This document shows, in pieces, positions 26,274 to 35,467 of a DNA stretch of 64,000 nt. The translations under genes were made by a program, and so were the position numbers. Positions within the stretch are counted from its first letter, which is position 1. Each line of letters begins with the position of its first letter. Origin of the DNA: an uncultured Desulfovibrio sp. (GTDB taxonomy: Bacteria > Desulfobacterota > Desulfovibrionia > Desulfovibrionales > Desulfovibrionaceae). The notes under the pieces were generated by a model. It was not told the DNA's origin. It searched no databases and saw only the letters and a list, made by a program, of their open reading frames with translations. The stretch lies in NCBI RefSeq assembly GCF_902477725.1, contig NZ_CABSIF010000015.1:16265-80264 (forward strand), written 5' to 3'.

Positions 26274-29200
26274 ATGGCCAGCACCATTTCCGGCTCCAAC
26301 GCCATATCCAACCTCAGTGGTTCGGATACTGACTTTGATACGGTTCTCGCGAACCTTAAAAAGGTTGAGTCCACACAACTCAACCGCCTTACCGCGTGGA
26401 AAAGCGACTGGAAGCTGCGCTATGATGCTTTTGACAAAGTTATCGGGCAGGTCAGCACCGCCAGCAATGTGCTTGCAACCCTTGCCAACAAGAACAGCTT
26501 CGTTACCAAAAACGTAACCAGCAGCAACAGCAATATCATTTCTGCTGTTGCCAGCGCCTCCGCGGACGACGTTCAGCATACCATCAATGTCAGCCAGGTG
26601 GCGAGCAACGCAATCTGGGCGAACACCGGACACGTCTTTAGCAGCAAGACAGACATCATCAACACATCCGGCACATCGCAGACATTTTCATACAGCTATG
26701 CCGGCAAGGAATACAGCATGGCCGTTCCGGCCAATACCACGCTCGATTCCTTTGTGAGTATGGTCAACAATTCTTCCGACAACCCCGGCATCAAAGTCAG
26801 CATTGTTCAGGCCAGTTCCGGCTATGTTTTTCAGGTTGCCGGCAAGAGCACCGGCGTGGCCAACGATCTGGTCATTCACAGTTCCGGCCTTGTGGGCATG
26901 AGCGCATCTGGGGCATCCTCCACATGGTCGACCAACAGTGTGCTGGATGTGAACAGCACGCTTACCAATCCCACAAAATTTGCCTACGACCTCATCATGG
27001 AGGACGGCAACACATTTTCCGTCAAAATCAATGGCGACAAGACCAACCAGGATCTTGCAACCGCCATCAATGCGCAGGTGGGGCGCAGCATTGCCAGCAT
27101 CGACGGCTCCGGTAATCTGCAACTTGCTGACGTCAAGGCCATGTACCGGCGCGACACCAGCACACAGACATCGTTCAGCACCCCGGTCACAAAATTTTCC
27201 ATGGGCTCAACGCCCACGACAACCAAGCTTACGGGTGCCCTTACGGTTGATCTGAACATCAACGATGGTGTTACCACTGGCACCCGCTCCCTGACCATTG
27301 CTGCCGGCACCACCATGAAGGATGCCGCACTGCAGATCGCCCAGGCTTCCGGCGCAAGCACGGCTGAAATGACCTATAACAGCACCACTGGCGGCTGGGA
27401 GCTGAACCTCTCCAACGTGAACGGTGCAACCCTCAGCTTTGCGGACAGCGCCAGCGATTCTGGCAAAATGACCTCAACCGTCATTGCAGACCAAACCCAA
27501 CTTGGCACCAAGGTGGTTGGCAGTTCCGGCGCACAGAGCTTCACCGCCAGCACAGCCATTACCTTTGACAGTACCAAGCTCTCGCAAAAGCTTGGCGGCA
27601 CTAGCGCTGACGGCACAAAAAACTTTACCTATACCTTTGTTGACAACACTGGCAGCACGCAAACGCTGACCATTGCGCAGGACAAGACCTATCAGGATCT
27701 GCTGACCCAACTTCAATCTTCTGGCGGTACATTAAGTGGAGATGGCAAAACTGTAACTTTTGCGAATACGGAAAAATTCTATTTGAGCGCGGGCGGCACC
27801 GGCGGCGGCATGGACGGAATCACCGTCAAGACAGACGCCACGGCCACCGTTACCAACATGGCCGCAGGCACCACGCTGGAGACGCCCCCGGCCCTAACCT
27901 ATACTTACACCACCAATAACAGCTCCACGCCGCAAACATTTACGGTTCCTGGCGGCTCCAAGATGGCTGACGTGCTCGCCGCCATCAAAGCCAAAGGGCT
28001 GACTGGCTCGCTCGTAAGCGCGGACGGAGCCACGACAATTGACCTGCAAACAGGCACCCTGCCTACAACCGGCAGCTATTTTCTCAAGCTCAACAATATT
28101 GATTCCCTCAGCGGGCCGGGCATTACCGGTCAGGTGACATCGTCCTCCAACTGGAATATCCGCGGTGCGGCCAACGCCAAATTTACGGTGGACAACTGGC
28201 CCTTGACCATGGAATCCGACACCAACAGCGTGAGCAACGTGATCGAGGGCGTGGTCTTTACCATTCAGGACAAAGGCAGCGCGTCCATTACGGTCAATAC
28301 AGACATCACCTCGGTGGAAAAATCCATTCAGACGTTTCTTGATTCCGTCAACTCTGTCTTGATGACCATCAATGATTACACAAAATTTGATCCGAACAAG
28401 GACGTCACCACCAACGATCCCAAAAATACGAGCAGCAGCAACTATAGCACCTCGCAACTGACCGCAGAAAAAGGCGGCCTGTTGCAGGGCAACTATGGCG
28501 TGCAACTGTTCAAATCGCGTTTCACTTCATTGGTCAACAGCGCCCCTCCTGGTTTTTCCAGCCGGACGTCTGCCTCTGATGTGCTGTCGGGTGACGTGCT
28601 TGCCAACCTTGCCAACATGGGCATCAAGGTTGAAACCGACCAGTCGAGTTCCAACTATGGGCTTTTGGTAATTGCGCCTTCGTCCGGCATTGCTGAATTG
28701 CAGCAGATGGACAAGAGCAATTATGAAAAAATGATCAACAGCAACCTTTCGGATGTTGTGGATTTTTTCTGTTCCAGCGGCACCGGCACGACTACCAGTT
28801 CTGATTTTCGCTATGGCAGCCACATTGCGGGCATTACCAAGGGTGGTTCGTATGATGTGAACTACTCGGTTGACGCTGGCGGCAATATTACCAATGTCAC
28901 GGTTGGCGGCGTGACCGCAACGCGCGACACGAGCCAGCCGGGCTATTACTACAGCGTTGCTTCCGGTGATGCGCGAGGCCTTTCGCTCCAGATCGACAAC
29001 CTCACCCCCGGCAACCACACGGGGCAGATACGCATCAAGGAAGGGCTGATTCAGACGGTCAGCACCTTCCTCAAGGGTGAATTGACCTATACGGACGTCA
29101 ACGTCTCGGGCACCGGTACCGCAGAGCAGACGTCCGCAGCCATTGCGCTCAAATCGAAGAATGGCGCTTTGATGGTTCTAAAAAACAACTATCAGAGCAT

Positions 29201-29378
29201 CATGGAAAATATCGACAAAAAAATCACCCAAGAACAGACGCGCCTTGAGACGTGGGAAGCCCGGCAAAAAACATATTTTGCCAACCTTGAAACCCTGCTC
29301 AAAAAATACAATACCCAGAAAGATCAGCTCACGTCACAGCTCAAGCAGCTTTCCAGTTCGTCAAGCAGTTCCTCCTAA
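26274..29378 (+). CDS. fliD: Flagellar filament cap protein FliD (enlarged)
   Basis: FliD forms the cap that folds flagellin at the filament tip. The N-terminus (NAISNLSGSDTDFDTVLANL followed by the paired-helix FliD_N segment) and the C-terminal FliD_C region with coiled coil (KKITQEQTRLETWEARQKTYF) and a poly-Ser end are typical. At 1034 residues it is about twice the common size. The extra middle holds several similar beta-rich units with a hook-IN-like pattern: a T-F-x-V/TLTI strand followed by x(5)-DLxxAINAQ-type helix, near residues 165, 255, 350, 475 and 560. ATG 26274 has GAGG seven bases upstream; an earlier ATG at 26226 has none. fliS follows 54 bases later. Confidence 0.9.
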   Translation: MASTISGSNAISNLSGSDTDFDTVLANLKKVESTQLNRLTAWKSDWKLRYDAFDKVIGQVSTASNVLATLANKNSFVTKNVTSSNSNIISAVASASADDVQHTINVSQVASNAIWANTGHVFSSKTDIINTSGTSQTFSYSYAGKEYSMAVPANTTLDSFVSMVNNSSDNPGIKVSIVQASSGYVFQVAGKSTGVANDLVIHSSGLVGMSASGASSTWSTNSVLDVNSTLTNPTKFAYDLIMEDGNTFSVKINGDKTNQDLATAINAQVGRSIASIDGSGNLQLADVKAMYRRDTSTQTSFSTPVTKFSMGSTPTTTKLTGALTVDLNINDGVTTGTRSLTIAAGTTMKDAALQIAQASGASTAEMTYNSTTGGWELNLSNVNGATLSFADSASDSGKMTSTVIADQTQLGTKVVGSSGAQSFTASTAITFDSTKLSQKLGGTSADGTKNFTYTFVDNTGSTQTLTIAQDKTYQDLLTQLQSSGGTLSGDGKTVTFANTEKFYLSAGGTGGGMDGITVKTDATATVTNMAAGTTLETPPALTYTYTTNNSSTPQTFTVPGGSKMADVLAAIKAKGLTGSLVSADGATTIDLQTGTLPTTGSYFLKLNNIDSLSGPGITGQVTSSSNWNIRGAANAKFTVDNWPLTMESDTNSVSNVIEGVVFTIQDKGSASITVNTDITSVEKSIQTFLDSVNSVLMTINDYTKFDPNKDVTTNDPKNTSSSNYSTSQLTAEKGGLLQGNYGVQLFKSRFTSLVNSAPPGFSSRTSASDVLSGDVLANLANMGIKVETDQSSSNYGLLVIAPSSGIAELQQMDKSNYEKMINSNLSDVVDFFCSSGTGTTTSSDFRYGSHIAGITKGGSYDVNYSVDAGGNITNVTVGGVTATRDTSQPGYYYSVASGDARGLSLQIDNLTPGNHTGQIRIKEGLIQTVSTFLKGELTYTDVNVSGTGTAEQTSAAIALKSKNGALMVLKNNYQSIMENIDKKITQEQTRLETWEARQKTYFANLETLLKKYNTQKDQLTSQLKQLSSSSSSSS

Positions 29379-29432
29379 CCTGCATGAAACAACAATAAGG
29401 CCAGCCAAAGAACACCGCCATAAGGACACACT

Positions 29433-30080
29433 ATGAACAAAGCGGCGCAAGCATATTTTCAGACCAAGGTCGGCACCACGGATCAGGGGCAACTTTTGCT
29501 CATGCTCTATGACGGCGCACTCACATTCATACAGCAGGCGCGCACAAAAATGATTGCCAATGACTATGCGGGAAAGGGCATCCTTATCTCCAAGGTCATC
29601 GATATCATCAACGAGCTTTCCGCTTCTTTGAACATGGACAAGGGCGGCAGCCTGGCTGTGAACCTCAACAACCTGTACCTGCTCTGCACGGCCCGTTTGC
29701 TGCGCGCCAACCTGAAAATGGATATGGATTCACTCAACAGTGTGGAATCCATCCTTTCAGGCCTGCGCGGCGCCTATGCCCAGATTATTGAAACCCCCGA
29801 GGCCCGTCAGGCGAGCAACGATATTGCCACCCGCCTGCAACCCATGGGGACAATGACCAGGTCACCGCAGCCCATCATACCGTCAACAGTTACCGCCGTG
29901 CCGCGCTCCCATGCTCAGGCGGCCTATGGCCGTAGCGCCATGCGCCCTGCAGCCCCTGTGACGGAGGCACCCAGCCAGACGGCCGATGCCCAGCGCGCGC
30001 ATGTGCAGTCCTTTGATCAGGCCGCGCCACAGGCGGCAGCGCCACAGCCGCGCCTGCCCGGCGCTTACGGCAAACCCTAG
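29433..30080 (+). CDS. fliS: Flagellin chaperone FliS with extended C-terminal tail
   Basis: Residues 1-125 match FliS (MNKAAQAYFQTKVGTTDQG; LLLMLYDGALTFIQQA), the export chaperone that binds the flagellin C-terminus. The remaining ~85 residues are a low-complexity Ala/Pro/Gln-rich tail (for example QAAPQAAAPQPRLPG) absent from ordinary 125-140-residue FliS. It follows fliD as usual. The tail is probably disordered; its role is unknown. Confidence 0.9.
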   Translation: MNKAAQAYFQTKVGTTDQGQLLLMLYDGALTFIQQARTKMIANDYAGKGILISKVIDIINELSASLNMDKGGSLAVNLNNLYLLCTARLLRANLKMDMDSLNSVESILSGLRGAYAQIIETPEARQASNDIATRLQPMGTMTRSPQPIIPSTVTAVPRSHAQAAYGRSAMRPAAPVTEAPSQTADAQRAHVQSFDQAAPQAAAPQPRLPGAYGKP

Positions 30081-30127
30081 ATAACGCAGCCTTGCCCTGA
30101 ACAGGGAGGCGGATAGCAGCATTACGC

Positions 30128-30160
30128 AAAAGCGGCGGCATCTTGGTGTCGCCGCTTTTT
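30128..30160 (+). terminator. Intrinsic terminator after fliDS
   Basis: A 10-bp stem AAAAGCGGCG / CGCCGCTTTT with a 12-nt loop, ending in TTTTT. Confidence 0.85.
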
Positions 30161-30345
30161 GCGCTGACATGCGGTCTGCCGAAAAATACCACCGATGTGT
30201 ATGGCAAAAGACGGCAATGCAGCTTCCGTAAATCGATTATTATCCTCTTTGACAGGCTTATCCAGAGAAGCTAGTCTTCACAAAATTTTTAAAGAGCATC
30301 CGCTCAAAGTTTATCCATATTTTACTGCACTGCGAAACAAGCGCC

Positions 30346-31422
30346 ATGGTGAAATCCAAAGAGTCTTCTGTTCTCTGCAAAAACACATATCTTAAACTAT
30401 TTGATATGTTTGATAACGCAGGCGTTCCGCCAGAAACGCGCTGGCGTTCCCTGCTGCTTTTTTTCAGGGAAATGAAGGACTATCATTTTCTTGATGAAGA
30501 ACAAAAAATCGCCATTCTCGCACAGATGGAAGAGCTGTTGAAAAACAGGCACTACTCTGATGAACAGCTTGTTTCCACAATCCGCAAATGCAGCGAAATA
30601 TTCAGCAGGCCAATTGTGACCCAGCTCGACAGCATGGTTCACGAAACGTCTTCCATCATAGACCAGTTTTTCAGCAAGCTGTCTTCGCGCTACGGTGATA
30701 TTGCCCACCTTGAAAAAGAAAGTCTTTCCATTGTGGCGGAGAACGGCGATGGCACCGTTATGCTTGAAAAACTGCAATCAGCCTTTCACCGGGTCAAGGT
30801 GCTTTTTGAGGAAGACATCTGCAACCTCGAAAATCTCGCCTTTATTGACCCTCTGACCCAGGTTGCCAATCGCCTGAGCCTTGATCTTTTTATAAAAAAC
30901 TCCACAGCCCGGTGGCACGAAGAGGGACAACCCTTTGCCCTGGCCCTCTTTGATATCGACCACTTCAAAACCTTTAACGACACCTACGGCCACCTTATCG
31001 GCGATCAGGTGCTTAAGGTTGTTGGCTCGCACCTCCGCAGGGCGCGCGAGGAATTTGATACAGAGACAGATGCCCTGGCAGCGCGTTTTGGCGGCGATGA
31101 GTTTGCCCTTGTGGCCTCCGGGGCCAACGCGCATCTGTTGCCCGAAATTATCAGCCGTTTTTGCAGGGCCATCAAAAATTTCAACCTGCTCATCCGGGAT
31201 ACGGAAGGCAATGTTGAAAAAAACAACCTGCATATTACCGTCAGCGCAGGCATAGCTTTGCTGGATGCCCAAGCACCCCGAATTCAAACGGCAGAACAGC
31301 TTTTTGACCGGGCGGACAAAGCCCTGTACCACGCCAAGCACAATGCCCGTTCGCGCGCGGTGGTGTTAAAAGCCAACGATCAATACCTGATTCTGGACGA
31401 AGAAAATCACAAGGCTGTCTAG
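30346..31422 (+). CDS. Cytoplasmic GGDEF diguanylate cyclase
   Basis: The 358-residue product has no membrane segment. Residues 1-165 are a helical N-terminal region of unrecognised family (EQKIAILAQMEELLKNRHYS); residues ~170-345 form a GGDEF domain with FIDPLTQVANRLSLD, ALFDIDHFKTFNDTYGH and the intact active site ARFGGDEFALV. It is expected to make c-di-GMP. ATG 30346 is the first start but has no clear ribosome site; the ATG at 30403 is possible. Bases 30161-30345 hold no other gene. Confidence 0.85.
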   Translation: MVKSKESSVLCKNTYLKLFDMFDNAGVPPETRWRSLLLFFREMKDYHFLDEEQKIAILAQMEELLKNRHYSDEQLVSTIRKCSEIFSRPIVTQLDSMVHETSSIIDQFFSKLSSRYGDIAHLEKESLSIVAENGDGTVMLEKLQSAFHRVKVLFEEDICNLENLAFIDPLTQVANRLSLDLFIKNSTARWHEEGQPFALALFDIDHFKTFNDTYGHLIGDQVLKVVGSHLRRAREEFDTETDALAARFGGDEFALVASGANAHLLPEIISRFCRAIKNFNLLIRDTEGNVEKNNLHITVSAGIALLDAQAPRIQTAEQLFDRADKALYHAKHNARSRAVVLKANDQYLILDEENHKAV

Positions 31423-31450
31423 TGCCGGGGCAACAGCCCGCAGCTTGCGC

Positions 31451-31490
31451 ACCATAAAAAAGGGCGGGGAAACCCGCCTTTTTTTATGGT
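31451..31490. terminator. Bidirectional terminator between convergent genes
   Basis: An 18-bp stem ACCATAAAAAAGGGCGGG / CCCGCCTTTTTTTATGGT (one G-T pair) with loop GAAA. It serves both the GGDEF gene (plus) and the PAP2 gene (minus). Confidence 0.9.
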
Positions 31491-31550
31491 GCTAACAAAA
31501 TCAGCCGCATGCTCGCCAGTTAAGGTCCTAGCCCCGTGCGCCGCTGACTT

Positions 31551-32084
31551 TTACAGCCCAGACCTGGCTTGGTGAAAGCAGAGTTTTACCGCCACTGCGG
31601 CAAGGCAAGCTGTCAAAAATGCTCCCGCCATGTCCAGTGGGTAGTGCACACCCACAAAAATTCTGGCCCAGGCAGTAGCGAACCCCAGCAGCATGACAAA
31701 CAGTGCAATGCCACGCGAGCCCTTGTGCAGAAGCAGGGCAAACGCCATCGAAAACAAAAAGGTGGCGTGTAGACTGGGAAATGACGATGTGGGTTCGTGG
31801 GCAATCAGCATTCGCCCAATCCCCAGCACAAAGGGCCGGGGATTATAATGAAACATTCGGATCAGGCAGGCTGAACCCATGGACACCGCCACGGTCAAAA
31901 CCACACGTAAAGCCAAAACAACGGCAAAGCCGCGTGGCTTTTGCCGCACAATAGCCAGCAGGGTCAACAAAACCGCGATACCTATGGGCCACTCTGCCAG
32001 TGCGCCCCCTGCCCACACTGCAAAAGGGGATGCCGCATCGCTGGCGTTAATGGCAAGAAAAATCTGGTGATTAAGTGAAGTCAT
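31551..32084 (-). CDS. PAP2-family membrane phosphatase (undecaprenyl-diphosphatase-like)
   Basis: A 177-residue membrane protein with about five helices and the three-part PAP2 signature: RPF near residue 88, PSLHATF near 107 and RIFVGVHYPLD near 145 with the catalytic histidines. BcrC-type relatives remove a phosphate from undecaprenyl diphosphate on the periplasmic side, recycling the lipid carrier for cell-wall synthesis; other PAP2 proteins act on phosphatidic acid or glycan lipids. The start codon ATG at 32084 is the only reasonable one. It is monocistronic, with an alpha/beta hydrolase gene just upstream on the same strand. Confidence 0.85.
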   Translation of the reverse strand: MTSLNHQIFLAINASDAASPFAVWAGGALAEWPIGIAVLLTLLAIVRQKPRGFAVVLALRVVLTVAVSMGSACLIRMFHYNPRPFVLGIGRMLIAHEPTSSFPSLHATFLFSMAFALLLHKGSRGIALFVMLLGFATAWARIFVGVHYPLDMAGAFLTACLAAVAVKLCFHQARSGL

Positions 32085-32107
32085 GATCTATGCCGGGATG
32101 TGATGCA

Positions 32108-32887
32108 TCAGAAAAAATCCGCATTATGCGCGCTGAAGCGCGTTGTCAAAAAATCCTTGAACACGTCTACGGCAGAGGCCGCAGTATTGCTCCAGGCAAA
32201 ATCCTGAAAAACAAAATGCCCACAATACGGCAGCATCAACAGGGAGGCGCCCGGAATCAGTTTTTTCATGTCCAGAAGCTGCACTGGCAAAACGATATCC
32301 CGGTCGCCGCCCACAACGAGCGTTGGCGTTTGCAGGGTTTGCAGACGCTCAGGCTTTATAATGTCCATGCTCTCCCACAGCTCTTTTGTCTTGCTGATGA
32401 AACTCTCGAACTTGGGGGCCGGATTTAGTTCCTCATACTGTTGCGCAACTTCCGGCATATGCTCCCGAACAAAATCCGCAGACAGATTACCAACTGTTTC
32501 CAGCCAACCATCCGACATACCTTCAATAAGATAATTGCCGGATATGGCTATGAGACTCTTTACCTTGCCCGGCAGGCGGCTTGCCATATGCAAGCCGAGG
32601 TTTGCCCCGTCGCTGTAACCAACGATGTGAAAAGGCGGCAGGTCAAGCGCCTGCGTGAAAGAAATCAGCTCCTCCGCCATCAGGGCATACTCAAAAGGCG
32701 CGTCTGTATCCGCTGTTCTGCCGTGTCCGCGCCGGTCAACAGCAATAACGCGGAAATCCTTTGCCAGCTCTGCCAGCAGGGTTTCGTAATTCTCGCAGGT
32801 ATCCAGCCCGCCGTGCAAAAAGAGAAGAGGCTCCCCCTGCCCTTTTGTTGTATAAAACCAGTTGATTCCGTCAGTTGATATCTGCAT
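32108..32887 (-). CDS. Alpha/beta-fold hydrolase
   Basis: A 259-residue cytoplasmic hydrolase. The oxyanion segment LLFLHGGLDTCENY, the nucleophile elbow GYSDGANLG (Ser near residue 94), the acid in VVGGDRDIV and the late histidine YCGHFVF give a complete catalytic triad. Substrate unknown; esterases, lactonases and C-C hydrolases share this sequence pattern. It precedes the PAP2 gene by 23 bases on the same strand, so both may be transcribed together, without an obvious functional link. Confidence 0.82.
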   Translation of the reverse strand: MQISTDGINWFYTTKGQGEPLLFLHGGLDTCENYETLLAELAKDFRVIAVDRRGHGRTADTDAPFEYALMAEELISFTQALDLPPFHIVGYSDGANLGLHMASRLPGKVKSLIAISGNYLIEGMSDGWLETVGNLSADFVREHMPEVAQQYEELNPAPKFESFISKTKELWESMDIIKPERLQTLQTPTLVVGGDRDIVLPVQLLDMKKLIPGASLLMLPYCGHFVFQDFAWSNTAASAVDVFKDFLTTRFSAHNADFF

Positions 32888-33026
32888 TGCTTGTACTCCG
32901 AAGTCTGATTTCTTTGTTACATTACCTTTTTACGCTGACTTATCAACTTTAGCGCGTCGCCGTTACTGCCCAGAACTGAAAAATATTTTCGCGAACCATC
33001 ACACAACGCGCCCCGAACTTGCAAAC

Positions 33027-33063
33027 AAAAAGAGCCGGGGCAGACCATACTCCGGCTCTTTTT
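33027..33063 (-). terminator. Intrinsic terminator after the haemerythrin chemoreceptor gene
   Basis: A 12-bp stem AAAAAGAGCCGG / CCGGCTCTTTTT, with T runs on both strands; it lies 33 bases past the 33096 stop codon. Confidence 0.85.
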
Positions 33064-33095
33064 GCACATATCAGAGTTTGCTTTTCAGGCTACTG

Positions 33096-34826
33096 TCACT
33101 GCACGCCCTTGCCATTAAGAAATGGGCCATAGCGTTTATCCGTACCCATAATATGGCCCACGAGCCACTCTTTCAAAAAACGCATGATTTCCATGGTGAC
33201 CTTGGCGCGACCACTTTTAAGCTCCTGCTCAAAGGCCAAAACTTTTTCTACCAGATCACGGTGCGCTTTTTTGTGCGCAGGCGCTTCTGCGTAGCCATAG
33301 CGGTCAAAAAATTCTTCTTCCGTGGCAAAATGCTTTACCGTGTATTGCTTCAGCCTGTCCAGCACGCCTGCAAGCACCTCTTCTGACCGGCGTTGCCGCA
33401 TGGCGGAATTCAGCTCATTGATAAGGGCCACAAGAGCCTTGTGCTGCTCATCTATCTTTGCAACCCCTACAGAAAGATCGTTTGTCCAGCATATAAGCTG
33501 GTCAGAATCTACAACGCCGCCAAGATTTCCCTGCCCCATGGCGCTGACGATGGCGTCCAGTTCTTCTGCCTGACCAGATATTTCCACAAGCACGCGAATG
33601 GAATTATTGACGTGCTCCGCCGTTTCCTTTGCGATGGTGTTGACTTCAGCCGCACCTCTGCGAACATCTTCACTCGCCGCGGTCTGCGCCTGACTGGACG
33701 CCGCGATGGCAGAAACTTCGTTGGCGGCCTGCTGCACAAATCCCGCAATCCTGTCCACATCTTCAGCGGCCTGTTCGGCGGCGCTTGCGCTTGTGACAAT
33801 ATCTTGCGCGGCGGCATCCACAGCCTGAACATTTTCGCGCGCCTTGGCCTGAATATTTCTCAATGATTCGCCGACCTCGCTGGTGGCCTTCATTGTCTTT
33901 TCCGCGAGCTTCCGCACTTCGTCGGCGACCACGGCGAATCCGCGGCCAGCTTCGCCTGCCCTGGCGGCCTCAATGGCGGCGTTCAGGGCCAACAGGTTTG
34001 TTTGATCCGCGATGTCGGAAATAACTCCCAGCACAGTTCCAATGCCCTCGGCCTGTTGTCCAAGATTGGTCATGGTTTCCTTGAGCAGCAGAATACGCTC
34101 TTTAACCTGATCAATAGAAAGAACTGCCGAGCGCACCCCCTGCGCGCCCGACACAGCCCCCTGCTGCGCCAACGCAGCGTCATCCGCAGCTTTAACGGTA
34201 TTGAGCGCTATACTCTGGATGGCGGAATTAATCTGCTCTATGGCTTGCGAGGCTTCCTGCATTCTTTCCCGCTGATGCACCACATCGCGATCCACATTCT
34301 CCATGTTTTGACCAAGTTCGCGGATACCGGAAAAAATACTCGAGGATGCAGTGGCCGCTTTTTGCGAAGCGGTACGCATGTCATTGAGCAGTTGCCGCAC
34401 CTGCGCTTCCGCAGCGCGGCTTTCCTGCAATGCAAGTTCGCTGTCTGCCGCGAGCCGGTGCGCTTCGTCGCCTTTACGCCGGGCATCTTTAAGGGCCTGA
34501 TCCAGCGAGGCGACCATAGTGCAAATACTTTCGCGCAGGTCTGAGTATTCTTTGGGCATGGTGTACGCTGGGCATGCTGTGGGGCGGCCACTGGCGATCT
34601 CTTGTGCGTAATCACGTATGCTGCGTAAAGGAAGTATCAGCTGCCTATAGACCGTCCATATTAAAAAAAGACCAGCCGTGGCCGCCAATAAAAATAACAC
34701 ACCGTGTATTATAAACGATGCATTAGAAATAACGCCATATGTGAATGATGCTGCGCCACCGCACATCAGCACGACAGCAGAAGAAAATAACCGGAATGAG
34801 AGGCTTGTTCCTGATGCAATAGCCAT
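33096..34826 (-). CDS. Methyl-accepting chemotaxis protein with C-terminal haemerythrin domain
   Basis: The 576-residue product has two close membrane helices (residues ~10-30 and 38-60), so no large periplasmic sensor, then a linker with coiled coil and the signalling domain with the conserved hairpin tip (DIADQTNLLALNAAIEAARA). Residues ~440-576 form a bacteriohaemerythrin: DEQHKALV, KHFATEEEFF, HKKAHRDLV and GHIMGTDKRY supply the His, Glu and Asp ligands of a di-iron site. This suits oxygen or redox sensing; DcrH of Desulfovibrio vulgaris is the known example of this fusion. ATG 34826 has AGGGG eight bases upstream. Confidence 0.9.
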   Translation of the reverse strand: MAIASGTSLSFRLFSSAVVLMCGGAASFTYGVISNASFIIHGVLFLLAATAGLFLIWTVYRQLILPLRSIRDYAQEIASGRPTACPAYTMPKEYSDLRESICTMVASLDQALKDARRKGDEAHRLAADSELALQESRAAEAQVRQLLNDMRTASQKAATASSSIFSGIRELGQNMENVDRDVVHQRERMQEASQAIEQINSAIQSIALNTVKAADDAALAQQGAVSGAQGVRSAVLSIDQVKERILLLKETMTNLGQQAEGIGTVLGVISDIADQTNLLALNAAIEAARAGEAGRGFAVVADEVRKLAEKTMKATSEVGESLRNIQAKARENVQAVDAAAQDIVTSASAAEQAAEDVDRIAGFVQQAANEVSAIAASSQAQTAASEDVRRGAAEVNTIAKETAEHVNNSIRVLVEISGQAEELDAIVSAMGQGNLGGVVDSDQLICWTNDLSVGVAKIDEQHKALVALINELNSAMRQRRSEEVLAGVLDRLKQYTVKHFATEEEFFDRYGYAEAPAHKKAHRDLVEKVLAFEQELKSGRAKVTMEIMRFLKEWLVGHIMGTDKRYGPFLNGKGVQ

Positions 34827-35399
34827 GACATATCCCCTAATGTAGTCGATTATCGATTTTCAGGAAGCAAAAACTGTCTCGATAAAAATGCAGGCTAAAC
34901 AACTCAACGGGAACATTAATAACTTTTGTATATAATTATAAAAATGTTAATGCAACTGTCATAAAACGAATATGGTAGTTGCCTATCATTTGAGTTCAGA
35001 GCAAACAAGATGCCCTTCTAACTTATTTTGATTCGTGAAACAAAAAAATATAGCTATAGACTTGCCGACACATACATTGACATCAGCATCAGCATCAACC
35101 TTATCTGAGACATAACGGATGTATTATTTTTTTTATTAGTAAAAAAAATGATTTTTTTGAAATAAACAAAATGGCCACTCTTATATTGTACAAACTAGTG
35201 AGCGTGAATACTGTCCATTACCGCGATAACGGACAGTATTCACGCTTCAAGGCAAAACGCACCCCGTAACAAGTTTGTGTGACATAAAATCGAACATAAC
35301 CGGGGAACATGCTTTCACATAGCGAACCCATAATTGCGGAAGCTGCACCCCGGTAAGCGTGCAGAATGGTGCGGGGGAGGGGGAAGGCTGCTTAACTCG
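34827..35399. other. AT-rich intergenic region with a 16-bp inverted repeat
   Basis: No supported gene. Bases 34840-35200 are strongly AT-rich. AGCGTGAATACTGTCC (35201-35216) and GGACAGTATTCACGCT (35231-35246) form a perfect inverted repeat with a 14-nt spacer; no T run follows on either strand, so it is more likely a binding site or a trace of a mobile element than a terminator. Confidence 0.5.
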
Positions 35400-35447
35400 A
35401 AAAAAAGACTGGAGCCGCATGTACGGCATTGCACCATACATACGGCT
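35400..35447 (-). terminator. Intrinsic terminator of the ABC-F gene
   Basis: On the minus strand a 14-bp stem AGCCGTATGTATGG / CCGTACATGCGGCT (with mismatches of G-T type) is followed by CCAGTC and seven T. It begins about 20 bases after the ABC-F stop. Confidence 0.7.
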
Positions 35448-35467
35448 GACGCTGGCGGGAGTACACC

